Of a stretch of 64,000 bases of DNA, positions 49,186 to 57,578 are shown piece after piece. The position numbers and the translations under genes are program-made. Positions within the stretch are counted from its first letter, which is position 1; each line of letters opens with the position of its first letter. The stretch is taken from the NCBI RefSeq assembly GCF_050871315.1, contig NZ_JBJLRE010000002.1; one strand, given 5' to 3'. The notes beneath the pieces were generated by a model, which was not told the origin of the DNA, did no database searches, and saw nothing but the letters and a program-made list of their open reading frames with translations. This stretch comes from Kineococcus gynurae (lineage in GTDB: Bacteria > Actinomycetota > Actinomycetes > Actinomycetales > Kineococcaceae).

Positions 49186-51017
49186 GCTGAGGGCAGCCCC
49201 CCGGGCTGAGGTCCGGGGTCGGCCGCGGGGTCGGCCGCGGGGTCGGCCGCGGGGTCGGGCGCGGAGACGGGGAACTCGGCCCGGACCAGCCCGCCCCGTG
49301 GCGTCGGTCCGGCGGTGAGCGTGCCGCCGAGCAGCTCGGTGCGCTCCACCATCGAGGTCAGGCCGACCCCGGCGGCCCACGGACCGGCCCGGGTGCCGTC
49401 GTCGCGCACCTCGGCCAGCAGCGTGGCCGCCCGGATCCGGACGTCGATGGTCACCCTCGACGCCCCGGCGTGCCGGGCCACGTTGGTGAGGGCCTCGGCC
49501 AGCACCCGGTAGGCGGCCACCTCCACCTCCGGGGGCAGGTCGGGCACCTCGACGTGGGCCTCGACCGCGCGGTCGGGTCCGCGGAACCGGGCCGCCAGGG
49601 CCTGCACCGACGCGGTCAGCCCGCGTTCCTCCAGAGCCGCCGGGCGCAGGTCGTCGATGATCCGCCGGACTTCCACCAGGGCCTCGCCGGCGTCGGCAGC
49701 GAGTTCGCGCAGCACCGCCTGGGCCTCGGCGGGGCGGGCCGGAAGGAGCCGGCTCGCCGCCTGGGCCGAGAGGCGCAGTCCGGTCAGCGTCGGCCCCAGA
49801 CCGTCGTGCAGGTCGTGGCGGAGGTGACGGCGCTCGTCCTCCCGGGCGCGGGCCAGCCGTTGGCGCGACCGTTGCAGGTCGGCCGCGAGCCGGCCGGCCC
49901 GGACCGCCTGGGCCAGCGGCGGGGTCAGCAGGGTCAGCACCAGGCGGGTCTCCGGCTCCGGCCGGGGTCGTGACGTGCCGACCACGAGATCGCCCACCCG
50001 GGCCCCCTCCAGCAGCAGCGGGAGCACGTGCTCGGTGGACGTGCTGCCGTCCGGGGGGTCGTGGCGGGCCAGGACCCGGCCGTCGACGTCGAGGAGCCGG
50101 GCGCCGACCAGGCCCGCCAACCCGCACAGGTCGGCCAACCAGCCGGCGCCGGGACCGGAGTCGGTGAGCCGGCCGCCGAGCCCGACCAGCACGGGCAACG
50201 GGTCGAGCCGGCGACCGAAGAGCAGCACGTCCACGTGCGGCCGCAGCACCCGTCGCAGGGGTTCGAAACCAGCGGCGGCGCAGAGCAATACGACCATGCG
50301 CACCGCGCGTCCGGGTGGTCCGCCGAGCGCCACGGAGGCCAGTGCCTCGACCACCGAGGCGCCGGCCGCGATCCCGAGGGCCGTCACCCCGTGGCCCACC
50401 ACGGTGGCGATCACCCGGCGGACGTCGGTCACGTCGGGGCCCCGGGCGGCGACCGCGAGGCAGGCCGCGAGCACCAGGGCGGCGGGGACGGTGAGCAGGA
50501 CCCCCGGCGCCCCCCCGACGAACTGGGTGCTCGTCGTGCCCAGGAGCGCCGCCGTGCCCACCCCCAGCGCCACCCACGACCCGCGCACCCGACGCGCCTC
50601 GACGTCCCCGCCCGTCGCCTCGTCGCGGTCGCGGGGTCCGGCCCCGACCAGCAGCACCAGCACCACGACGGTGGCGGTCCCCACCGCCCGGACCGTGGGC
50701 GACGCGAGTCCGGGCGCCACCGCCGCCCCCAGGACCGTCGCCCCGCCCGCGGCCAGGACCACCCGGCCGAGTCCGGGCACCGTTCCGAAGACCACCCGCA
50801 GCAGCAACCAGGGCAGGGTCAGCAGGAGGGCCGCGTCTCGGGCGGCCGAGCCGAGGGGGCCGGTCGGGCCGAGGGCCGCGGCGAGCAGCAGCAGTGCGGT
50901 CGTCGCCAGTGCGGGCCGGTGGGTCCCGACCGGGCGCAGCAGCACGGCGAGGACGAGCGTCACGGCCCCCGTCACCAGGCAGACGACGACCAGTGCGCCG
51001 CCGACGTCGAGGCTCAT
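49176..51017 (-). CDS. NarL-type sensor histidine kinase
   Basis: 613 residues. About eight membrane helices in the first 240 residues, a GAF-like linker (LADLCGLAGLVGARLLDVDGRVLARHDPPD), HisKA_3 with phospho-His in EDERRHLRHDLHDGLGPTLTGL, and HATPase_c (LAEALTNVARHAGASRVTI, AAGVGLTSMVERTELLGG). The C-terminus carries a tandem AADP repeat encoded by the 12-bp array at 49215. ATGA overlap with the response regulator encoded just before it. Confidence 0.88.
   Translation of the reverse strand: MSLDVGGALVVVCLVTGAVTLVLAVLLRPVGTHRPALATTALLLLAAALGPTGPLGSAARDAALLLTLPWLLLRVVFGTVPGLGRVVLAAGGATVLGAAVAPGLASPTVRAVGTATVVVLVLLVGAGPRDRDEATGGDVEARRVRGSWVALGVGTAALLGTTSTQFVGGAPGVLLTVPAALVLAACLAVAARGPDVTDVRRVIATVVGHGVTALGIAAGASVVEALASVALGGPPGRAVRMVVLLCAAAGFEPLRRVLRPHVDVLLFGRRLDPLPVLVGLGGRLTDSGPGAGWLADLCGLAGLVGARLLDVDGRVLARHDPPDGSTSTEHVLPLLLEGARVGDLVVGTSRPRPEPETRLVLTLLTPPLAQAVRAGRLAADLQRSRQRLARAREDERRHLRHDLHDGLGPTLTGLRLSAQAASRLLPARPAEAQAVLRELAADAGEALVEVRRIIDDLRPAALEERGLTASVQALAARFRGPDRAVEAHVEVPDLPPEVEVAAYRVLAEALTNVARHAGASRVTIDVRIRAATLLAEVRDDGTRAGPWAAGVGLTSMVERTELLGGTLTAGPTPRGGLVRAEFPVSAPDPAADPAADPAADPGPQPGGLPSAQA
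49215..49262 (-). repeat. 12-bp tandem array at the kinase 3' end
   Basis: Three exact and one near copy of GGGGTCGGCCGC; on the coding (minus) strand it reads as AADP repeats near the C-terminus. The same unit type recurs at 52044. Confidence 0.8.
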
Positions 51018-51655
51018 CCCGCGAACCCGTCACGCCGGGCGATCGCCACCGCCTCCGCGCGCGTCGCGACCCCCAGCTTGGTCAGCACCTCCGAGATGCG
51101 GTTGCTCACCGTCTTGGTCGCCAGGCCGAGGCGCTGCGCGATCGCCGCGCTGGGCAGTCCGGCCACGAGCAGGGCCAGCACCTCCCGCTCGCGGGCGCTC
51201 AGCTCCCGCAGGCCGGTGGGGGCGACCGTGGGGGCGAGCAGCGTCCCCGCCAGTCCGGCCGGGAGCACGACGTGGCCGCCGGCCACCACCGCGAGGGCGT
51301 GCACGATGTCGTCGGCCTCGCTGCCCTTGGCCAGCACCCCGCCGGCCCCGGCGACCAGGGCCGCCCGCAGCGCCGTCGGGTCGGTCTCCAAGGTGAGCAC
51401 CAGGACGCGGGTCCCGGGCAGGGCGGCCCGGATCCGCCGGGTCGCGGCGATGCCGTCGGGGACCTCCTCGTCCCCGGGCAGCCGCAAGTCCATGAGGACC
51501 ACGTCGGGCCGGTGCAGCACCGCCTCGCGCACCGAGGAGGGGCCGTCGGCGGCCTGGGCGACGACCTGCAGACCCGCTTCCGCGCCCAGCAGCGCGGCCA
51601 GCCCCCGGCGGACGACGGGATGGTCGTCCACCAGCAGGACCCGCAGGTCGCCCAC
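51014..51655 (-). CDS. NarL-family response regulator
   Basis: 213 residues. LVDDHPVVRRGLAALL, phosphoacceptor Asp in VVLMDLRLPGDEE, LTLETDPTALRAALVAGAGGVLAKGS, and LuxR HTH (LSAREREVLALLVAGLPSAAIAQRLGLATKTVSNRI). Partner of the overlapping kinase gene; starts at GTG three bases after the membrane protein stop. Confidence 0.92.
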   Translation of the reverse strand: MGDLRVLLVDDHPVVRRGLAALLGAEAGLQVVAQAADGPSSVREAVLHRPDVVLMDLRLPGDEEVPDGIAATRRIRAALPGTRVLVLTLETDPTALRAALVAGAGGVLAKGSEADDIVHALAVVAGGHVVLPAGLAGTLLAPTVAPTGLRELSAREREVLALLVAGLPSAAIAQRLGLATKTVSNRISEVLTKLGVATRAEAVAIARRDGFAG

Positions 51656-51658
51656 CGC

Positions 51659-52090
51659 TCAGCGCTCGCCGGGGGCGGGGGAGAGCAGGAGCACCACGGC
51701 GAGGATGGTCAGCCCCACGCAGAGCGAGGCCAGCACGACCAGGACCGGCGGAACGCCGTCGACGAAGAAGGCGGGCACCGCGGTGAGAGCCGAGACCGTG
51801 CGGACCGCGGCCGCCACGCGCAGCCAGGCCCGGCGCCGGGTCCCGAGGTAGGCCACGACGGCGACGAGGGTCAGCACCCCGAAGCCCTCCAGCATGACCA
51901 GGAACGTGGGGCCCGGCTCGAAGTCGGCCGGCACGTCGATCGGCAGCCAGACGAGCGGCACCACGTCCATGACCGCGAGCAGAGCGGCGACGGCGAGCCC
52001 GGCGCGGCGGCGGGCGGTCAGGGCGGGGCGGGCGGTGCCGCGCGGGGTCGGTCGCGGGGTCGGTCGCGGGGTCGGTCGAGTGGTGGTCAT
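51659..52090 (-). CDS. Small membrane protein of unknown function
   Basis: 143 residues from ATG 52090 (GGGAG six bases upstream). An Arg/Pro/Thr tail with TPRP repeats is followed by four hydrophobic helices (AGLAVAALLAVMDVVPLVWL, FLVMLEGFGVLTLVAVVAYL, AVRTVSALTAVPAFFV, LVVLASLCVGLTILAVVLLL). First gene of the operon with the two-component pair, so it may be their regulated or signal-sensing partner. No family recognised. Confidence 0.7.
   Translation of the reverse strand: MTTTRPTPRPTPRPTPRGTARPALTARRRAGLAVAALLAVMDVVPLVWLPIDVPADFEPGPTFLVMLEGFGVLTLVAVVAYLGTRRRAWLRVAAAVRTVSALTAVPAFFVDGVPPVLVVLASLCVGLTILAVVLLLSPAPGER
52044..52079 (-). repeat. 12-bp tandem array at the membrane-protein 5' end
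   Basis: Three copies of GGGGTCGGTCGC (last one base off), coding for TPRP repeats on the minus strand. Related to the array at 49215 in the same operon, but read in another frame. Confidence 0.8.
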
Positions 52091-52346
52091 GACGGGCTCC
52101 CGGGGTGCGGTGCGGACAGGTGCCCCCACCGTCGGGGGGCAGTGTCCCGCGCGGGGCCCGCCATGTCCCGGTCCGGCCGGGAATTCGCCCGGTTTCGTCG
52201 GGGTGGTGGCGGGCGGCTAAGGTGTGGCGGTTACCTCGGCGAGGGCGGCGTCACGACGTCGCCGTGATCGACGCGGTGGAAGGCGTTGCGGCGTGCTCTC
52301 CCGAGGTGTGCAGACCGACCACCCCGAGAGTTCCAGGAGATCTGTC

Positions 52347-53012
52347 ATGGACGCCACCAAGCTCAGCGCCGAGAAGCGCGACTCGTTCGGCAAGGGCGCG
52401 GCCCGCCAGGTCCGCCGCGCCAACCGCATCCCCGCCGTCGTCTACGGCCACGGCGAGGCGCCGCTGCACATCACCCTGCCGGGCCACGACACCATGATGG
52501 CCCTCAAGCACTCCAACGCCCTGCTCGACGTCACCGTCGAGGGCAAGAGCCACCTGGTCCTGCCCAAGGACGTCCAGCGCGACCCGATCAAGGGCTTCAT
52601 CGAGCACGTCGACCTGCTCACCGTGCGTCGCGGCGAGAAGGTCGAGGTCGACGTCCCCGTCCACGTGACCGGCGACGCCGCCCCCGAGACGGTCGTCCAG
52701 CAGGAGCTCACCACCCTGACCCTCGAGGTCGAGGCCACCAACATCCCCGAGTCCGTCGAGGTCTCGGTCCAGGACGCCGCTGCCGGCACCCTCGTCACCG
52801 CCGCCGACGTCACCCTGCCCCAGGGCGCGACGCTGGCCGGCGACGGCGAGCAGCTCGTCGTCAACGTGACCGCGGCCGTCACCGCCGAGCAGCTCGAGGC
52901 CGAGCTCGAGGCCGCCGAGGCCGAGGCCGGCATCGAGCGCGACGAGCCCGAGTCGGAGACCGCGTCCGAGGACGCCGCCGCCGACGAGGCTCCCGCCGCC
53001 GACCAGGACTGA
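52347..53012 (+). CDS. rplY: 50S ribosomal protein L25/general stress protein Ctc
   Basis: 221 residues. N-terminal L25 5S-rRNA-binding domain (KRDSFGKGAARQVRRANRIPAVVYGHGEAP) and a C-terminal TL5-like beta domain, then an acidic Ala/Glu tail of about 40 residues. Binds 5S rRNA. AGGAGA lies six bases before ATG. Directly precedes pth, the conserved actinobacterial pair. Confidence 0.95.
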   Translation: MDATKLSAEKRDSFGKGAARQVRRANRIPAVVYGHGEAPLHITLPGHDTMMALKHSNALLDVTVEGKSHLVLPKDVQRDPIKGFIEHVDLLTVRRGEKVEVDVPVHVTGDAAPETVVQQELTTLTLEVEATNIPESVEVSVQDAAAGTLVTAADVTLPQGATLAGDGEQLVVNVTAAVTAEQLEAELEAAEAEAGIERDEPESETASEDAAADEAPAADQD

Positions 53013-53023
53013 GCCTCTCCGAC

Positions 53024-53623
53024 GTGGACGCAGGCGCCTGGCTCGTCGTCGGACTCGGCAACCCCGGTCCGGAGTACGAGCGCACCCGGCACAACGTCGG
53101 CCAGATGGCGCTCGCCGAGCTCGGCGAGCGGGCCGGCGCCTCGTTCAAGCGTCACCGCACCGGGGCCCGGGTGGCCGAGATCCGACTCGGCACCCGCCCC
53201 GGTGGGGCCCCCGGTCCGCGCACGATCCTCGCCGCGCCGACCTCCTACATGAACGTCTCCGGCGGCCCGGTCGCGGGCCTCGCCTCGTACTACGACGTCC
53301 CCGTCGAGCGGGTCGTGGTGCTGCACGACGAGCTCGACATCGACGCGGGAGCCGTCCGCCTCAAGCGCGGCGGCGGCGAGGGCGGCCACAACGGCCTCCG
53401 CTCGATCTCGAAATCGTTGGGGGACAAGGATTACTTCCGGGTCCGCATCGGGATCGGCCGTCCGCCGGGCCGGCAGGACCCGGCCGACTTCGTGCTCAAG
53501 GAGTTCTCCTCCGCCGAGCGCAAGGATCTCCCCTTCCTGCTGATGGACGCCGCCGACGCCGTGGAGCTGCTCGTGCACTCCGGCCTCGAAGCCGCCCAGC
53601 AGAAGTTCCACGCCCCCGCCTGA
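53024..53623 (+). CDS. pth: Peptidyl-tRNA hydrolase
   Basis: 199 residues. LVVGLGNPGPEYERTRHNVGQMAL with the catalytic His, TSYMNVSGGPV, HDELDIDAGAVRLKRGGGEGGHNGLRSI with catalytic Asp, and GIGRPPGRQDPADFVL. Recycles peptidyl-tRNA released from ribosomes. GTG start 12 bases after rplY. Confidence 0.95.
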   Translation: MDAGAWLVVGLGNPGPEYERTRHNVGQMALAELGERAGASFKRHRTGARVAEIRLGTRPGGAPGPRTILAAPTSYMNVSGGPVAGLASYYDVPVERVVVLHDELDIDAGAVRLKRGGGEGGHNGLRSISKSLGDKDYFRVRIGIGRPPGRQDPADFVLKEFSSAERKDLPFLLMDAADAVELLVHSGLEAAQQKFHAPA

Positions 53624-53633
53624 GGCCCGGGCC

Positions 53634-54107
53634 TCAGTCCGCCCGCACCCCGTCCATCCGGATGTCGCGGTGCCAGCGCGGTCCCCACCCCGGCCCGAGG
53701 TGGTGCGTCCACAGCCGGGTCCGCGGATGCGCGGCGACCAGCCGCCCGGCCGCCGAGGGTCCGCGGGTCCGGTCGGAGGTCTCGACGAAGTGCGCCTCGC
53801 GCCCGGCGGTCAGGGCGGCCAGGACGGCCGGGACCGCGACCGCACCCCCGGTGCCGACCAGGGCCGTCAGGTCGGGGTCGGTGAGCAGGCGGGCGACGAC
53901 CGGCCCGCAGCGCGCGGCCCCGGGACCCGCCGGGAGCCACGCCACGGACCGTCCGGCCAGCACCGACTCGCTCTCCGGCGTGCGGATGCTCACCCACGCG
54001 CTGTCCGGGCGGGCGTCGAGGGCCTCGGCCAGGCGCGCCAGTTCGACGAGCCGGCGCCCGGGGGAGGCGACCAGCACGAGGCGGGCCGATCGCGGCAGCG
54101 CGACCAC
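53634..54107 (-). CDS. Alg14/PssD-like glycosyltransferase subunit
   Basis: 157 residues. LVLVASPGRRLVELARLA matches the glycine-rich start of Alg14/PssD/CpsF-type subunits (usually ASPGGHL). WVSIRTPESESVLAG, VGTGGAVAVPAVLAALTAGREAHFVETSDRTRGPSAAGRLVAA and the terminal WTHHLGPGWGPRWH follow the family order. Such subunits anchor and activate a catalytic Alg13/PssE partner that transfers a sugar to a lipid-linked acceptor. No partner is adjacent in this window. GTG start at 54107; convergent with pth. Confidence 0.65.
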   Translation of the reverse strand: MVALPRSARLVLVASPGRRLVELARLAEALDARPDSAWVSIRTPESESVLAGRSVAWLPAGPGAARCGPVVARLLTDPDLTALVGTGGAVAVPAVLAALTAGREAHFVETSDRTRGPSAAGRLVAAHPRTRLWTHHLGPGWGPRWHRDIRMDGVRAD

Positions 54108-54143
54108 CGTCGGGTCAGCCTCCGTCCTCAGCCGCGCGCCGGG

Positions 54144-55055
54144 TCAGCGGGCCAGCCGCACCCGGACGTAGCGGAACCCGATCATGCGCTGGAAGTGGCG
54201 CAGCCCGTTGGGCAGATGGGTGGCCGGGACGGTGTCGGCCAGGTGGCGCACCCCGCGGGCCGAGAGTTCGCGCACCGCGACGACGGCCATCAGGTAGCGC
54301 GCGTCGCTGTGCGCCGGGCCGGTCCCGATGGTCCGGAAGTGCCGCAGCACGGCCCACTCCCCGGCGTGCGGCAGCACCGCCAGCATGAGGGGTTCCCCGT
54401 CACGCTCGGCCACGAGCCACAGCTGGTAGTCGGGCAGGTCGGCGAGGTCCGGGTCGGCGCTGCGGTAGCGCTCGTCGGGGTGGGCCTGCTCGGCGGCCCG
54501 GGCCCGGGCCAGCAGCGTCTCGCGCTCCCCCGGACGGACGACCCGGGCGCTCACACCCTTCTTGGTGGCCGCCCGCAGCTTGCGGCGCAGGGTCTGCCGG
54601 CTGTTGCCCTCCAGGTACTCCTCCGCGTCGGCCGGGACGTCGAGGACGGCCGTCCCGGTCAGCCCGACCGGGACGATCCCGGCCAGTCGGCGGCCGAGGA
54701 CCTCCCGCACCTGCCGGGCGTCCGCGGTCGCCGCGAGGGGCGGACCGGGCAGCACGGCCCGTCGCCCCGGCAGCCGCACGACGGCGACCGCGGCCAGGAC
54801 CGTCCGCAGCGGCTGGGCCCGGACGAAGGCGGGCGCGGAGCGGACCCCGGTGCCCCGGGCGTCGGCGTGCTCGCGGTAGTCACCGAGGAACGAGGCCAGC
54901 GCCGCCTCGGTCGACCCGGCCCGGAACCGCTCGACGACCGCCGCCACCCGACCGGGACCGTCCGGCTGCGGCGGCTGCGGTGCCGCCGTGGGCCTCCGCG
55001 GCGGGGCCGGGTGGGAACGGGGCGGGCTCACGGGGGTCGTGAGGGGGGCGGGCAT
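54144..55055 (-). CDS. GNAT/FemAB-like acyltransferase-type protein
   Basis: About 303 residues from ATG 55055; ATG 55112 is an alternative. Pro-rich N-terminus, then a domain with EEYLEGNSRQTLRRKLRAATKKGVSARVV, YQLWLVAERDGEPLMLAVLP, YLMAVVAVRELSARGVRHLA and a final FQRMIGFRYVRVRL, the order seen in GNAT/FemAB-like proteins of polysaccharide loci. Could acylate a surface sugar or lipid intermediate; substrate unknown. Confidence 0.6.
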   Translation of the reverse strand: MPAPLTTPVSPPRSHPAPPRRPTAAPQPPQPDGPGRVAAVVERFRAGSTEAALASFLGDYREHADARGTGVRSAPAFVRAQPLRTVLAAVAVVRLPGRRAVLPGPPLAATADARQVREVLGRRLAGIVPVGLTGTAVLDVPADAEEYLEGNSRQTLRRKLRAATKKGVSARVVRPGERETLLARARAAEQAHPDERYRSADPDLADLPDYQLWLVAERDGEPLMLAVLPHAGEWAVLRHFRTIGTGPAHSDARYLMAVVAVRELSARGVRHLADTVPATHLPNGLRHFQRMIGFRYVRVRLAR

Positions 55056-55196
55056 GGGTGGAGGTCCTCGTCGTCGTCGGCGCACCCGGAGCACGTCCTC
55101 GGGGCAGGTCATTCTCCCACGACCTGAGCGCTTCGTGTGACCGAGCGACGACACCGCGTTCACCCCGCGCCGCCCAGGAACCCCACCGTGGACGCG

Positions 55197-56270
55197 TCAG
55201 CGCGCCGGGCCCGTCCCGCTCGTGGCGACCACGACGGAGAGCACGGGGGCGTGCTCGCTGGCACCCCGGGGGCGCACCGAGGTCTGCTCCGTCCGCGCGT
55301 TGCGCGTCAGGACGGCGTCGATGCGGGCGATGCCCGGTCCGGCCCCGCGCGTCAGGCCGGGACCCCACCCCCGCGTGCGGAAGGTGTCGGTGAAACCCGC
55401 GGTGGCCAGCGCGCGCAGCGGGTCGTTGAAGGACGTGGCGTTGAGGTCCCCGCCCAGGACGACGAGCCGGCCCCGGTCCGCCGGGGCGGCCACCGCGTCG
55501 GCCAGGACCCGCGCCTCGGTCCCGCGCAACCGGGCGGCGCGGCTGCCCCCGCCCGCGGGCCCGGCGTCGGAGGGGTGCAGGTCGCAGGCCACGCAGGGGG
55601 AGGCGAGGTGAAGGCTCACCACGTCCACCGTCGTCCCGTCGACGTCGAGGTGCACGAGGTCCATGGGGCGCGACGCCGCGGGGAGTCCCGTGACCGGTTC
55701 GGCCCCCAGGACCGGGTAGCGCGAGAGGACCGCGGTGCTCGACGGGGTGCTCCACCGGGCGGCCCAGGCCGGGGGGGCGACGTGCGACCAGGGCAGCTCC
55801 GTCCCGAGGTCGCGGCGCAGCGACTCCGCCGTCGAGGCCGTGACCTCCTGGAGCAGGACGACGTCGGGCCGGGCGGCCCGGATCTCCCGGACCGTGCCGG
55901 CCGCGTCGGTGCCGGCGGTGACGTTCCACGTCAGCACGCGCAACCGCGGGCCGCTGCCCGCTCCGTCGCCCCCGGTGCCGTCCGCCGCGGTGGCCGGGGC
56001 CGGCAGCGGGACGAGGGTCGTGAGTGCGACCAGGGCCGGCAGCAGGGTGGCCGCGGCGGCCCGGGACCACCGCAGGGCCAGGCTGAGGACGAAGGCCGGC
56101 AGCGCCCACACCACCCACCAGAACGCCGTGAGCCCCAGGACGTAGAGCAGGGCCTGCCGGTCCCCGAGGACGGCCAGCCCGGCCAGCGCCGCGGTGGCCA
56201 CCGCCCCGTAGAGCTGGATCACGACCGGGCCGGGGGAGGGAACGGAGGCGGTGCGGCGCGGTCGCCCCAC
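55197..56270 (-). CDS. Endonuclease/exonuclease/phosphatase-family protein with membrane N-terminus
   Basis: 357 residues. Three N-terminal hydrophobic helices (GAVATAALAGLAVL, LLYVLGLTAFWWVVWALPAFVLSLAL, ATLLPALVALTTLVPL), then an EEP domain outside the membrane: LRVLTWNVTAG, VVLLQEVTA with metal Glu, HLDVDGTTVDVVSLHLA, LGGDLNATSFND, RIDAVLTRNAR and a final SEHAPVLSVV with catalytic His. Members hydrolyse phosphodiesters of nucleic acid or lipid. GTG start at 56270. Confidence 0.85.
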   Translation of the reverse strand: MGRPRRTASVPSPGPVVIQLYGAVATAALAGLAVLGDRQALLYVLGLTAFWWVVWALPAFVLSLALRWSRAAAATLLPALVALTTLVPLPAPATAADGTGGDGAGSGPRLRVLTWNVTAGTDAAGTVREIRAARPDVVLLQEVTASTAESLRRDLGTELPWSHVAPPAWAARWSTPSSTAVLSRYPVLGAEPVTGLPAASRPMDLVHLDVDGTTVDVVSLHLASPCVACDLHPSDAGPAGGGSRAARLRGTEARVLADAVAAPADRGRLVVLGGDLNATSFNDPLRALATAGFTDTFRTRGWGPGLTRGAGPGIARIDAVLTRNARTEQTSVRPRGASEHAPVLSVVVATSGTGPAR

Positions 56271-56283
56271 GGTCCCCCCTCGC

Positions 56284-57573
56284 TCAGCGCGCTCGGACGA
56301 GTCCCAGCGCCGGGGTCTCCTTCAGGCCCGGGAAGATCGGGCCGACCGACGGAGCGCCGCAGCGGCGCCGCAGGATCTCGCTGATCACCGAACGATAGTC
56401 GGTCGTCCCGGCCAGCGCGCCGTCCACGAGCTGCTGCTCGCCGAGCCCGGGCCAGCGGCCGTAGACCCGTCCACCCTCGACGCCTCCGCCGAGGACGAGC
56501 ATCGCGTTGCCGTGCCCGTGGTCGACGCCCGACGACCCGTTCTCGACGACCCGACGACCGAACTCGGAGAGGGTGACCATCGTCACCCGCGAGAAGTCGG
56601 GGCCGAGGTCCTGGGCGAAGGCGGCGACGGACCCGGCGAGATCGGTCAACCGGTCGGAGATCCACCCGTCGCCGGCCTTGCCGAGGTTCTCGTGCATGTC
56701 CCAGTCGCCGCTGTCGACGGTGGCGACCTGCACGCCGACCCGGCTCCGGATCAACCGGGCGATGTCGCGCAGGGAGCGACCGAGGTCGCTGTCGGGGTAG
56801 GCGGCCAGGTTCGTCGCCGGGGGCAGGGTCTTGACGGTGGTGGCCGCCGAGAGGGCGGCGCGCCCGGGGCGGGCCACCGTCTCGGGGCCGGTGGCGTGCA
56901 GGTCCTGGAGACAGGTCGACCAGCGGACGCGTTCGGCCTCGTTGCGCGGTCCGGACAGGACGAAGCTCCCGAGGGAGTTCATCGCCAGTTCCGGGGTCGG
57001 CCCCGCGAAGGACTGCGGCGCGGTGGGGGTGCCGATCTGGATCCCGGCGAAGGTGCTGTCCGCGGGAGTCCCCTGCACCCCGAGGGTGCGGTCCAGCCAC
57101 CCCGTGCGCAGCGAGGTGCCGGGGGCCGCCCGCTCCATCTCGGCGAGGGCGGCGAAGTGCGAGCGGGTGGGGTCGGGGGCGCCGACGGCGTGGACGACGG
57201 CGAGCTGCTTCCGCTTCCACAGCGGCAGCAGCGGGGCCATCGCCGGGTGCATCCCGAACATGGCGTCCAGGCCGAGCAGGCGACCCTGGGGCACCCCGAT
57301 GCCCGGGCGCCACCGCAGGTAGTCCGGGTCGCCGGTCGGGACGACGGCCGAGAGTCCGTCGAACCCGCCGCGCAGCGAGAGGACCACGAGAACGTCGCGC
57401 GAGGCCTGCTCGGTCGGCGCGGCCAGCGCGACCTGGGTGTGCACGGCGTCGGTGGCCAGAAGCGTGACGACACCGGCCCCGAGCGCCTTGAGCATCGTGC
57501 GGCGCGTGGTGGCGGCGGCCGTGGCGGCGCGCCGTCCCTCGGCGCAGGTGCCCTGGGTGAAGGTCTCGAGCAC
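56284..57573 (-). CDS. DUF1501 protein with Tat-like signal
   Basis: 429 residues. N-terminus has RRTMLKALGAGVVTLLATDAV, a twin-arginine-like export signal. The DUF1501 region includes DVLVVLSLRGGFDGLSAVVPTGDPDYLRWRPGIG, MHPAMAPLLPLWKRKQLAVVHAVG, WDMHENLG, VTLSEFGRRVVENGSSGVDHGHGNAMLVLG, an alkaline-phosphatase-like (sulfatase fold) family. GTG 57573 is five bases after the DUF1800 stop, so the pair is an operon. Function undetermined; DUF1501/DUF1800 pairs are widely conserved. Confidence 0.88.
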   Translation of the reverse strand: MLETFTQGTCAEGRRAATAAATTRRTMLKALGAGVVTLLATDAVHTQVALAAPTEQASRDVLVVLSLRGGFDGLSAVVPTGDPDYLRWRPGIGVPQGRLLGLDAMFGMHPAMAPLLPLWKRKQLAVVHAVGAPDPTRSHFAALAEMERAAPGTSLRTGWLDRTLGVQGTPADSTFAGIQIGTPTAPQSFAGPTPELAMNSLGSFVLSGPRNEAERVRWSTCLQDLHATGPETVARPGRAALSAATTVKTLPPATNLAAYPDSDLGRSLRDIARLIRSRVGVQVATVDSGDWDMHENLGKAGDGWISDRLTDLAGSVAAFAQDLGPDFSRVTMVTLSEFGRRVVENGSSGVDHGHGNAMLVLGGGVEGGRVYGRWPGLGEQQLVDGALAGTTDYRSVISEILRRRCGAPSVGPIFPGLKETPALGLVRAR

Positions 57574-57578
57574 TGGTC

